A DNA stretch of 9,669 nt, from positions 1-9,669 of the forward strand of contig CABUSL010000079.1 of assembly GCA_902494295.1 (NCBI GenBank), in the 5' to 3' direction. Below the pieces are notes generated by a model that worked only from the letters and a program-made list of their open reading frames with translations, made no database searches and had not been told where the DNA came from. Made by a program: the position numbers and the translations under genes. Source of the stretch: an uncultured Collinsella sp. Its GTDB lineage: Bacteria; Actinomycetota; Coriobacteriia; Coriobacteriales; Coriobacteriaceae. Within the stretch, counting starts at the first letter, position 1, and every line of letters starts with the position of its first letter. Of this stretch, positions 1 through 6,420 are shown one piece after another.

Positions 1-144
1 TACCTACGTTTATCAAGGCGTGAGCTGCGGTTTTTTATCTTCTCGGCGAACGGTATAAACACCTCAGTGTTTGGATTGATAAATCGATTGAGCATGCAAA
101 AGCAAAGAGTCGCAGTTTGGGCAAACGTCAGAACGTGAGATTCA
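1..144. other. Intergenic, no gene seen
   Basis: I see no coding region here. It lies downstream of the minus-strand HAD gene. The only structure is small: a 6-bp inverted repeat AAACAC/GTGTTT with a 4-base loop at 57-72, and GTTTG-gg-CAAAC in the string just before 130. The stretch is more AT-rich than its surroundings, so it may hold a promoter for a minus-strand gene beyond the left edge, but no hexamer pair is good enough to call. No clear terminator for the HAD gene was found. Confidence 0.5.
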
Positions 145-972
145 TTAGATGAGGCCGAAATGCTGCATCGCTGTGACGGTGCCGTCGTGTGCGACATCGT
201 CGGTCACGTAGTCGGCGACCGCCTTGACCTCAGGCATGGCGTTGCCCATGGCCACGGCCGTCTCGACCGCAGCGAGCATGCCCAGGTCGTTACCCGAATC
301 GCCGAAGCCAAAGGTGCGCGCGTTGCCGGTGCGACCCAGGTATTCCAGCGCTCGCGCCACGCCCACGCCCTTGTCGATGCCCTTGGGGCTCAGCTCGCGA
401 TTCTGACCACCGGTGTTGCACAGCTCAAACTCGCGATCGATAAAGCCGTCATCGTTGGCTACGCGAGCCAGGTCGCTCGCGACGATGCCCACCTTGCCCA
501 CGCGCAGACGGCCGTCGACGCGCATTTCCTCGGTGCTGTGCACCACAGAAGTGCCGATCAGAGACGACTGCTCAACACCCGCGGGTTCCAGGGCAAAAGT
601 AGCCACGTTGGTCTCGAAAAAGGCCTCAATCCCTGCCGCGGCCATACGGCGTGCCAGCTCCTCGATAACGTCCTCATCAAAGCAGTCCTCGTGTACCACG
701 CGGCCCTCGACCTCGAGCGTCGCTCCCGCCATGGCAACGACACCCGCCGGGTTCAGCGCGCGCAGGCCATCGGCAATCAGCCACAAGGGACGACCCGTGC
801 AGATAAATGCCTGGTGCCCCGCGTCGCGCAGACGATGAAACGCCTCGACGACCGCCTGCGAGGGGTGAACCGCCGAAAAGTCCTTGTCGGTCATGTTGTC
901 GGGATCGAACGACGTCAGCGTGCCGTCCACGTCAAAAAAGAGCACGGCGGAATCGGGGCACGCATCAATCAT
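145..972 (-). CDS. Cof-type HAD-IIB family phosphatase
   Basis: This is a 275-residue cytosolic phosphatase of the haloacid dehalogenase superfamily, IIB (Cof) subgroup. Members usually dephosphorylate sugar phosphates, flavin or nucleotide phosphates with Mg2+; the substrate here cannot be read from sequence. Motif I is FFDVDGT, with nucleophile Asp14 and acid/base Asp16. Motif II is Thr59 in ICTGRP. Motif III is around Lys197 in SPKGIDKG. Motif IV is GFGDSGNDLGML, with Asp225 and Asp229 as metal ligands. The cap domain lies between motifs II and III, roughly residues 80-190, as expected for IIB. Length is normal for the family (about 260-290). The ATG start is supported by AAAGGA about 6-7 bases upstream. 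The gene diverges from rlmL with 75 bases between the two starts, and nothing in its neighbourhood points to a pathway. The family call is firm; specificity is open. Confidence 0.93.
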   Translation of the reverse strand: MIDACPDSAVLFFDVDGTLTSFDPDNMTDKDFSAVHPSQAVVEAFHRLRDAGHQAFICTGRPLWLIADGLRALNPAGVVAMAGATLEVEGRVVHEDCFDEDVIEELARRMAAAGIEAFFETNVATFALEPAGVEQSSLIGTSVVHSTEEMRVDGRLRVGKVGIVASDLARVANDDGFIDREFELCNTGGQNRELSPKGIDKGVGVARALEYLGRTGNARTFGFGDSGNDLGMLAAVETAVAMGNAMPEVKAVADYVTDDVAHDGTVTAMQHFGLI

Positions 973-991
973 ATGGGTTCCTTTCGGGGGC

Positions 992-1020
992 GAGAGTAAA
1001 CGAAGTATCCATCATATAAT
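992..1020 (+). promoter_or_regulatory. Predicted promoter of rlmL
   Basis: A consensus -10 hexamer TATAAT sits at 1015-1020, 27 bases before the rlmL start codon, which implies a leader of about 20 bases carrying the AGAGAGG ribosome-binding site. The -35 at 17-base spacing (992-997, gagagt) is poor. The -10 lies inside the spacer of the oppositely oriented HAD promoter, so polymerase binding at the two is probably mutually exclusive. Confidence 0.5.
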
Positions 1021-1032
1021 GGAGCGACGCAA
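1004..1032 (-). promoter_or_regulatory. Predicted promoter of the HAD gene
   Basis: On the minus strand, a -35-like TTGCGT (1032-1027) is followed by exactly 17 bases and then a -10-like GATACT (1009-1004). This would start transcription near 997 and give a leader of about 25 bases. The -35 is weak (3 of 6) and the -10 fair (4 of 6). It overlaps the rlmL promoter facing the other way. Confidence 0.4.
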
Positions 1033-1047
1033 CCAGAGAGGTCACCC

Positions 1048-3615
1048 ATGGAATTTTACGCAAGCTGCCCCGAGGGCTTTGAGTCCGCACTCGCCGATGA
1101 GCTTAAACGCCTCGGGCTTTCGCATGTTCGCCGGCTGAAGGGCCGCGCTACATTTGAGGGCGAGCTCGAAGAAGGCTACCGCGCCTGTCTGTGGTCGCGC
1201 CTGGCGAGCCGTGTGTTCGTGGTACTCGGGCGCTTTGAGGCGCAGGATGCCGATGAACTGTACGATAGCGTTTACGACATCGCCTGGGAGACCATCATCC
1301 GCCCCGGCGCCACCATCGCCATCACCGCCCGCGGCGTGACCGAGCAGCTGCGCAACACGCGCTTCTCGGCCCTGCGCGCCAAAGACGCGCTGTGCGACCG
1401 TCTGGCCGAGACCACGGGCCGTCGCGCCGACGTCGATGCCGCCGACCCCGATGTTCACCTGTTGCTTTCGCTGCGTCAGCGCCGCGCGAGCATCAGCCTG
1501 GACCTTTCGGGCGACCCGCTGTTCAAGCGTCTGCCGCCCGCTGCGACTCGTGCCGGCGAGGGCGCACACGTGTTGCGCCCCGACTACGCCGCCCTGGTGC
1601 TGGCGCAGGTCGGCTGGACCGCACTATGCGAGCGCGAGCTGACGGCCGACGATTACGAAAACGAAGCCCTTCCCACGCTGATCGATGCCTCGTGCGCCGG
1701 CGGCGGTCTGCTGCTGGAGGCCGTGAACATTCTGACCGACCGCGCCCCGGGCGCCGCACGCGAGCGCTGGGGCTTTGAGGGCTGGCAGCTGCACGACGCT
1801 GTCCTGTGGGAGCAGCTGCTTGCCGAGGCGCGCGAGCGCGAGGCGGCAGCGCGCGAGCGCCAGGCGCGCATCGTGGCCGTAGACATCGACCCCGCCGCCC
1901 GCAAGACTGCCGAGCGCATGGTCAAGTGCGCCGGCTACAAGCGTTTTGTCGACTTTTGTGCCGCCAAGCCCGCCACCGTGCTGGACCATGCGGGCGCCGT
2001 CGCCGGTGCCGCCCTGGTCGCGGACACGACCGAGACCCCGCTTTCGCTCATGCACGATGCCATGACGCTCATCGGCGAGCTGCGCCGCGCCCCCGAGCTC
2101 GCTTCGGCGCCGGTCGCCGCTCTCACCCGCGACGGCTTGCTGGCCCGCGCGCTCCACGCCGAGCCTGAGCGCTCGATCGCCGTCATGCCCAATAACGAGG
2201 AGGCGGCTCTTGAGGTTTGGCCCTCACTCGACCACGCCGCTGCAGCGTTTGAGGCTGCGACCAGCGCGGATGCCGAGGCCGAGGTTGCGGATGCCAACGA
2301 AGCCAACGACGAAGCCGCCGCTTCCTCCATGCCCGAACCTGCCGCCACGCTCGACTTGGGCGACGGCAAGCCGCTGCCCGTGCTCATCCCGGAGTCCGAG
2401 CAGTTCGCCAACCGCCTGCGCAAGAATGCCCGTCTGCGCCGCAAGTGGGCCAAGCGCGAGGGCGTGAGCTGCTATCGCGTCTACGATGCCGACCTGCCCG
2501 ACTACTCCGCTGCCATCGACCTGTACGAGGGTTGCCCGCAGACGCCGGGCCGCTGGCTCGTCATCGCCGAATACGCCGCGCCCAAGACCATCGACCCCGC
2601 GCTGGCCCAGGCCCGCATGCTCGACATCTTGGCCATCGCGCCGCGCATCCTTGATGTTCCGGCCGAGCATGTGCACGCCAAGGCCCGCATGCGTTCGCGC
2701 GGCGGCTCGCAGTACGGCAAGCAGGGCGCCGGCAAGGGCGGATCGGGCGAGCGCGCCAACATCGCGCGCCGGCGTCTGCCGCTCATCGAAGAAGGCGGGC
2801 TCACCTTTGCCGTCAACTTTGACGACTACCTGGATGTGGGCATCTTCCTGGATCACCGCGTCACCCGCAACCTGGTGCGCGAACACGCCAAACAGGCACG
2901 CCGCTTCCTCAATCTGTTCGCCTATACCGGCACCGCCACCTGCTATGCGGCCGACGGCGGCGTCGAGGAAACCGTGACGGTCGACCTTTCCAACACCTAC
3001 CTGGACTGGGCCGAGCGCAATATGCGCCAGAACGGCTTTGTTGGTCCGCAGCATCATTTTGTGCGCGACGACGTGCTCGCCTGGATTCGCGACCAGCGCC
3101 AGACGCGCAACCGCTGGGACTTGATCTTTGTCGACCCGCCCACGTTCTCGAACTCGTCCAAGATGGGCCGCCGCACCTGGGATGTCCAGCGCGACCATGT
3201 TGAGCTTTTGGCCGGCGTATCTCGCCTGCTTGCACAGGGCGGACATGCCATCTTTAGCTGCAACCTGCGCGGCTTCCGCCCCGAAACGCGCAAGCTCGCG
3301 CGCGCGGGCGTCGTGCTGGAGGACATTACGGCACAGACCATCCCCGAGGACTTCGCGCGCAACCAGAAGGTGCACCACTGCTATATCGTGCGCCGACTGC
3401 CCATCGAGGACGCCATGGCCGAGGTCGGCTTTAGCGCCGAGGAGATTGCCGAGCGAACCGAGGAGCTGCGCAACCCCGAGGCGCGCAAGCCTCGTGCAGC
3501 AGCGCCCGCGCCCACGCAGGCCGGCAACGGCAAATCAAACTTTGCCGGCAAACCCTCCCCTGCCGGCAAGTCCAAAAAGAAGAAGTTCTACGCCAGCAAG
3601 CCCAAGGGCAAATAA
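1048..3615 (+). CDS. rlmL: RlmKL-type 23S rRNA methyltransferase, RlmL half degenerate
   Basis: This 855-residue protein aligns end to end with the fused E. coli RlmKL (about 702 residues), whose N-terminal RlmL makes m2G2445 and C-terminal RlmK makes m7G2069 in 23S rRNA. The order is a THUMP region (about 40-155, with LWSRLASR and LDLSGD), an RlmL methyltransferase fold (about 170-345, including DRAPG and RWGFEGW), a linker, and the RlmK domain (about 450-785). RlmK looks complete: FANRLRKN, YDADLPDY, FLDHR, LFAYTGTATCYA (623-634), DPPTFSNS (696-703) and FDVQRD-like WDVQRD. In the RlmL half, the SAM loop normally reading DPMCGSGT is DASCAGGG (213-220), and the catalytic NPPY position is ADTTE (325-329), so m2G activity is doubtful. 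Extra length comes from an Ala/Glu linker (about 395-440), a Gly/Lys/Arg insert (about 547-575) and a basic tail ending KSKKKK...KGK. AGAGAGG lies about 6 bases before the ATG. It stands alone in its transcript. Confidence 0.92.
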   Translation: MEFYASCPEGFESALADELKRLGLSHVRRLKGRATFEGELEEGYRACLWSRLASRVFVVLGRFEAQDADELYDSVYDIAWETIIRPGATIAITARGVTEQLRNTRFSALRAKDALCDRLAETTGRRADVDAADPDVHLLLSLRQRRASISLDLSGDPLFKRLPPAATRAGEGAHVLRPDYAALVLAQVGWTALCERELTADDYENEALPTLIDASCAGGGLLLEAVNILTDRAPGAARERWGFEGWQLHDAVLWEQLLAEAREREAAARERQARIVAVDIDPAARKTAERMVKCAGYKRFVDFCAAKPATVLDHAGAVAGAALVADTTETPLSLMHDAMTLIGELRRAPELASAPVAALTRDGLLARALHAEPERSIAVMPNNEEAALEVWPSLDHAAAAFEAATSADAEAEVADANEANDEAAASSMPEPAATLDLGDGKPLPVLIPESEQFANRLRKNARLRRKWAKREGVSCYRVYDADLPDYSAAIDLYEGCPQTPGRWLVIAEYAAPKTIDPALAQARMLDILAIAPRILDVPAEHVHAKARMRSRGGSQYGKQGAGKGGSGERANIARRRLPLIEEGGLTFAVNFDDYLDVGIFLDHRVTRNLVREHAKQARRFLNLFAYTGTATCYAADGGVEETVTVDLSNTYLDWAERNMRQNGFVGPQHHFVRDDVLAWIRDQRQTRNRWDLIFVDPPTFSNSSKMGRRTWDVQRDHVELLAGVSRLLAQGGHAIFSCNLRGFRPETRKLARAGVVLEDITAQTIPEDFARNQKVHHCYIVRRLPIEDAMAEVGFSAEEIAERTEELRNPEARKPRAAAPAPTQAGNGKSNFAGKPSPAGKSKKKKFYASKPKGK

Positions 3616-3618
3616 CAA

Positions 3619-3685
3619 AGTTGCGGTGGAATATGGACTGTTTGGCCGCCAAATAGGCCATTTCCGTCCGTATTTCACCGCAACT
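3619..3685. terminator. Long hairpin between convergent rlmL and kdpE
   Basis: Arms 3619-3638 and 3666-3685 form a 20-bp stem: 18 Watson-Crick pairs and 2 G-T pairs. A second stem, tggcc/ggcca (3643-3647 with 3656-3660), sits inside it. The hairpin begins three bases after the rlmL stop codon and ends 24 bases from the kdpE stop. On the minus strand the arm is followed by TTTGTTATTT, so it could end kdpE transcription as an intrinsic terminator. On the plus strand no T-run follows, so termination of rlmL is less certain. The length and two-part structure also suit a dispersed palindromic repeat. Confidence 0.6.
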
Positions 3686-3709
3686 CATATTGGGATGGTG
3701 GTTGGCGAT

Positions 3710-4423
3710 CTAGCCTTGGGTGACCAAGCGATAGCCGATACCCACGTGCGTTTGGATATAGCGCGGATGCGCGGGGTCGGACTCGATCTTCTTGCGCAGC
3801 GTGCCCATAAAGACACGCAAGCTCGCCAGATCGCTCTTAGTTGCCGTGCCCCAAATCTCGTGCAGGATAAACTGGTGCGTCAGCACCTTGTCGGCGTTAT
3901 GCGCCAACAGGCACAGGAGCTTGTACTCGATCGGCGTCAGATGCAACTCCTCGCCATCCATCGTGGCGATGCCGGCATCAAAATCGATATGCAGCTCACC
4001 GGTATCGAACGAGCCCTCGGACGCACCCATGCCAATCTGCGCATACGAAAGGCGCCTGAGCGTCGTGCGAATGCGCGCGAGCAGCTCCTCGACCGAAAAC
4101 GGCTTGGTCAGGTAGTCGTCGGCGCCGGCATCGAGCGCGCGAATCTTGTCCGCATCCTCGCTGCGCGCCGAAACCACAATAATCGGCATACCCGACCATG
4201 CGCGCACCGACTCCACCACCCTGACACCATCCATATCGGGCAGGCCCAGATCGAGCAGCACGATACTCGGTGCCTGCGATGAGGCGGCGGCGATGGCGGC
4301 ATGGGCGGTCTCCACGGCCATATGGCGCAAGCCGTGCGCCTCGAGCGCAGCGACGATAAGATTGCGAACGGCGGGGTCGTCCTCAACGACCAAGATGAGC
4401 GGTTTTACGGCAGAGTTCGGCAC
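3710..4423 (-). CDS. kdpE: KdpE-like OmpR-family response regulator
   Basis: This is a 237-residue DNA-binding response regulator, presumed to be phosphorylated by the kinase encoded just upstream. The receiver domain spans about 8-125, with acidic pair Asp15/Asp16 in VVEDD, phosphoacceptor Asp58 in LLDLGLPDMDG, Ser85 in VSARSED and Lys107 in YLTKPF. The winged-helix output domain spans about 135-235, with LTPIEYKLL, LRVFMGTLRKKIE and GIGYRLV. The strings SARSEDADKIRALDAGADDY and HLTPIEYKLL match E. coli KdpE closely, so the KdpE call is stronger than a generic OmpR one. The start chosen is GTG at 4423: AAGGAG lies 7 bases before it and it falls 4 bases after the kinase stop, the usual tight coupling. 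An in-frame extension upstream to 4504 would overlap the kinase gene and has no family support. No kdpFABC genes are in the window, so its targets may differ from those of classical KdpE; kup is an obvious candidate (inference). Confidence 0.9.
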   Translation of the reverse strand: MPNSAVKPLILVVEDDPAVRNLIVAALEAHGLRHMAVETAHAAIAAASSQAPSIVLLDLGLPDMDGVRVVESVRAWSGMPIIVVSARSEDADKIRALDAGADDYLTKPFSVEELLARIRTTLRRLSYAQIGMGASEGSFDTGELHIDFDAGIATMDGEELHLTPIEYKLLCLLAHNADKVLTHQFILHEIWGTATKSDLASLRVFMGTLRKKIESDPAHPRYIQTHVGIGYRLVTQG

Positions 4424-4427
4424 AGCG

Positions 4428-6053
4428 CTACTCCTTATCAAACGAAACGTCGGCGGCGGGAAGCTCAATCGTAAAGACCGAGCCGTGCGGGTCCGCCGCG
4501 GCAACCTCTATGCTACCGCCATGCGCCAACGCAATGGAACGGCAGAGCGAAAGACCCAGGCCCACGCTGCGATGGCTGTCGGCAAGACCGTGGTTGGCGG
4601 TGTAGAACGACTCAAAGACCCGCTCGCGATCTTCGGGTGCGATGCCCGGACCATCATCGGCCACCGAGCACGCCACGCGTCCATCGTCGACGCTAATCGA
4701 AATCATGATATGCGAGCCTGCGGGCGTATAGGTGATGGCGTTGTTCACCAGATTGACCACCAGCTGCACCATCAGGCGCGCGTCGACGTTGACGAGCGCC
4801 GGCTCATCGCACGCCACCACCTTTAGGTCGTGCTCGCGCACGGCCGGATTTACGTGGCGCAGTGCCTCCTCGACGATATCATCCATGAGCTCGAGCGTAG
4901 TCGACAGATGCATGCCGCCACCCTCGAGCTTGGTGATGGCGAGCAGGTTCTCGACGGTAGCGTTGAGCCATTGCGCATCCGAGCGAATGGACAGGAGCAG
5001 GCCGCGGCGCGTCTGGGCATCGAGCACGGCCGTGCCAGTCGAGCCTTGGTCGAGCAGCACGTCGGCATTGCCCGAAATACTGGTGAGCGGCGTGCGCAGA
5101 TCGTGCGAGATGGAGCGCAGCAGGTTGGCGCGCAGCTGCTCGTTTTTGGCAAGCACCGCCGCTTCTTCGCGGGCCTCCATGGCGCGGGCGCGATCGAGCG
5201 CCAGCTCGCCTTCGCTCACGATGGCATCGGCAAGCGCCCGTTCCTCGTGCGTCAGCACGTCGGGCTCGGCAACGATAGCCAGCACGCCCACCACCGAGGC
5301 GGGGTCGCCCGAGCGCACGAAGCCGTCGCCCGTGCGAACCGTCAGGTAGATGCCATAAAACGCCGAGCCGCCAAACGTGGCATCGAGCGGGGTTCCCACG
5401 TAAGCCGACGCCGAGAGTCGCGGCGGCATCTGCGGCGCCAGCTCGTGCACCGGCGCGGCATCGCCCACGGCCGTGTACGTCGCACGCGGCAGCAGGTCCT
5501 CATCGTCGGCGTCGGCGCTGTACCATACGACCGGACAGCCCGAAAGACGCGCCAGCTGCGTTGCCATGGCATGCACAATCTGCTGCTGATCGGCACACCG
5601 CTGCAGCATGCGGTTGGTCTCGAGCACCATATGCGTGCGGCGGTCGCTAGCGGCAGCCTGTGCCAAGGCGCGGCGCAGGGCCAACGCAATCGAGCTCGAC
5701 ACAAGCGAGACCACGAACATGATGAAGAACATGCCGGGATAGACGCGGTCGATAAGCGACAGCGAGTAGCGCGGGTCGACAAACAAGAAGTTGTAGAGCG
5801 CCACGGCGGCAGCCGAGCTCAGCAAGCAATACAGGCGACTCCAGGTAAAGAATGCGCACAGCTGAACGGCGAACACATAGACGATCATGATACTCGGCGC
5901 GAGACCCGGATGGTCGAGTAGCGCGCCCACAATCGTCGCCGCGACCAGTAGCCCCGCCGATACGCAGGCGTCATACAGAGGAGTGCGGCGCGTCAGCGTT
6001 GTGCGCCGCCACCAAAAGCTATCGGCAATATCGCCGTCCGTACGGACGTCCAT
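4428..6053 (-). CDS. Short KdpD-like sensor histidine kinase (DUF4118-GAF-HisKA-HATPase)
   Basis: This 541-residue membrane sensor kinase matches only the C-terminal 60% of KdpD (about 894 residues in E. coli). The N-terminal KdpD signalling domain with its nucleotide-binding loop and the Usp domain are absent. Residues about 26-130 form the DUF4118 membrane region (segments near 29-46, 53-70, 74-92 and 106-126), including the KdpD-like LYNFLFVDPRYSLSL. A divergent GAF-like region follows (about 140-290). The dimerisation box has His317 in SISHDLRTPLTSI. The ATPase has an N-box (NLVNNAITYTP, Asn438 region), G1 (DDGPGI, 466-471) and G2 (GLGLSLC, 498-504). All catalytic motifs look intact, so the short form is probably functional. 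The ATG start has AGGGG about 10 bases upstream; no Usp-like coding lies further upstream, where a terminator hairpin begins 20 bases away. It is coupled to kdpE, 4 bases downstream. The signal sensed is unknown; potassium or envelope stress is inferred from kup nearby. Confidence 0.88.
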   Translation of the reverse strand: MDVRTDGDIADSFWWRRTTLTRRTPLYDACVSAGLLVAATIVGALLDHPGLAPSIMIVYVFAVQLCAFFTWSRLYCLLSSAAAVALYNFLFVDPRYSLSLIDRVYPGMFFIMFVVSLVSSSIALALRRALAQAAASDRRTHMVLETNRMLQRCADQQQIVHAMATQLARLSGCPVVWYSADADDEDLLPRATYTAVGDAAPVHELAPQMPPRLSASAYVGTPLDATFGGSAFYGIYLTVRTGDGFVRSGDPASVVGVLAIVAEPDVLTHEERALADAIVSEGELALDRARAMEAREEAAVLAKNEQLRANLLRSISHDLRTPLTSISGNADVLLDQGSTGTAVLDAQTRRGLLLSIRSDAQWLNATVENLLAITKLEGGGMHLSTTLELMDDIVEEALRHVNPAVREHDLKVVACDEPALVNVDARLMVQLVVNLVNNAITYTPAGSHIMISISVDDGRVACSVADDGPGIAPEDRERVFESFYTANHGLADSHRSVGLGLSLCRSIALAHGGSIEVAAADPHGSVFTIELPAADVSFDKE

Positions 6054-6073
6054 CAGCGCACCGCCCCTCTCTC

Positions 6074-6117
6074 AAAAACAAAAACCACCACAAAGGGACA
6101 GGCACCTTTGTGGTGGT
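6074..6117 (-). terminator. Intrinsic terminator after kup and the small membrane gene
   Basis: On the minus strand a perfect 13-bp stem (ACCACCACAAAGG at 6117-6105 and 6096-6084, read in plus coordinates) with an 8-base loop is followed by TTTTGTTTTTGA, a textbook U-rich tail. It lies 49 bases after the stop of the 64-residue gene. Its tail ends about 20 bases before the kinase start codon, so it separates kup plus the small gene from the kinase pair, or acts as an attenuator if no promoter lies between. Its core CAAAGGGACAGGCACCTTTG resembles the palindrome at 8574-8602. Confidence 0.75.
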
Positions 6118-6166
6118 CTTCCCTCGTGGTGGTTCTAAGTGTAAAGCCTTCTACGACCGGCAGCCG

Positions 6167-6361
6167 CTAGACAAACAGCACGTGCGCGAGCAGGGCACAC
6201 ACGCACACCACTCCAAATACCAGCGCCACGACCGAAATCACACGATCGGCCATGTCCATGTTGGCCCGATTCGTAAAGAACCGATCTTCGGCTGCGTCGA
6301 CACGCGCCTCACGCATCATTTCGACCACCGCCTCACGGCCATCGAGCGCCTTTGTATCCAT
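6167..6361 (-). CDS. Small single-pass membrane protein downstream of kup, unrecognised
   Basis: I do not recognise this 64-residue protein. It has a charged, probably helical N-terminal half (residues 1-38, rich in Glu, Asp, Arg and Met; it contains AVVEMMREARVDAAEDRFF) and one strongly hydrophobic segment (about 41-63, VISVVALVFGVVCVCALLAHVLF) running to the last residue. This is the layout of a tail-anchored protein with a cytosolic N-terminus. The start is taken as ATG 6361 because GGGGAGG lies 5 bases upstream. A second in-frame ATG at 6391 (74 residues), with GGAG 9 bases upstream, is also possible, and a TTG at 6400 is unlikely. It starts 59 bases after the kup stop on the same strand and is followed by a terminator, so it is probably cotranscribed with kup. 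A role as a Kup-associated small subunit or regulator, or as an accessory to the kinase, is inference. Codon use looks normal for the region. Confidence 0.72.
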   Translation of the reverse strand: MDTKALDGREAVVEMMREARVDAAEDRFFTNRANMDMADRVISVVALVFGVVCVCALLAHVLFV

Positions 6362-6420
6362 GTTTACCTCCCCGGCCTCATGCTTATCCATCAAAACCAA
6401 CTCCGTGTAGCCGCCGACGT

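Noticed and set aside
160..999. 279-codon plus-strand open frame antisense to the HAD gene
   Set aside because: The HAD motifs on the minus strand are complete; the antisense translation has no recognisable domain and no ribosome-binding site.
2224..3378. 384-codon minus-strand open frame inside rlmL
   Set aside because: It overlaps the conserved RlmK domain read on the plus strand and shows only low-complexity composition.
3573..3587. Possible frameshift site in the Lys run near the rlmL 3' end
   Set aside because: The run is C AAA AAG, not the A AAA AAG slippery heptamer, and no stimulatory structure or useful alternative frame lies beside it.
3128..4282. 384-codon plus-strand frame spanning the end of rlmL and kdpE
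   Set aside because: It runs across two genes and the hairpin between them, with no domain; it is a shadow frame.
4424..4504. Longer N-terminus for KdpE, starting at 4504
   Set aside because: It would overlap the 3' end of the kinase gene by about 75 bases, and the extra residues precede the normal receiver start. GTG 4423 has AAGGAG at ideal spacing.
4830..5921. 363-codon plus-strand frame antisense to the kinase
   Set aside because: The kinase motifs on the minus strand are convincing; this translation has none.
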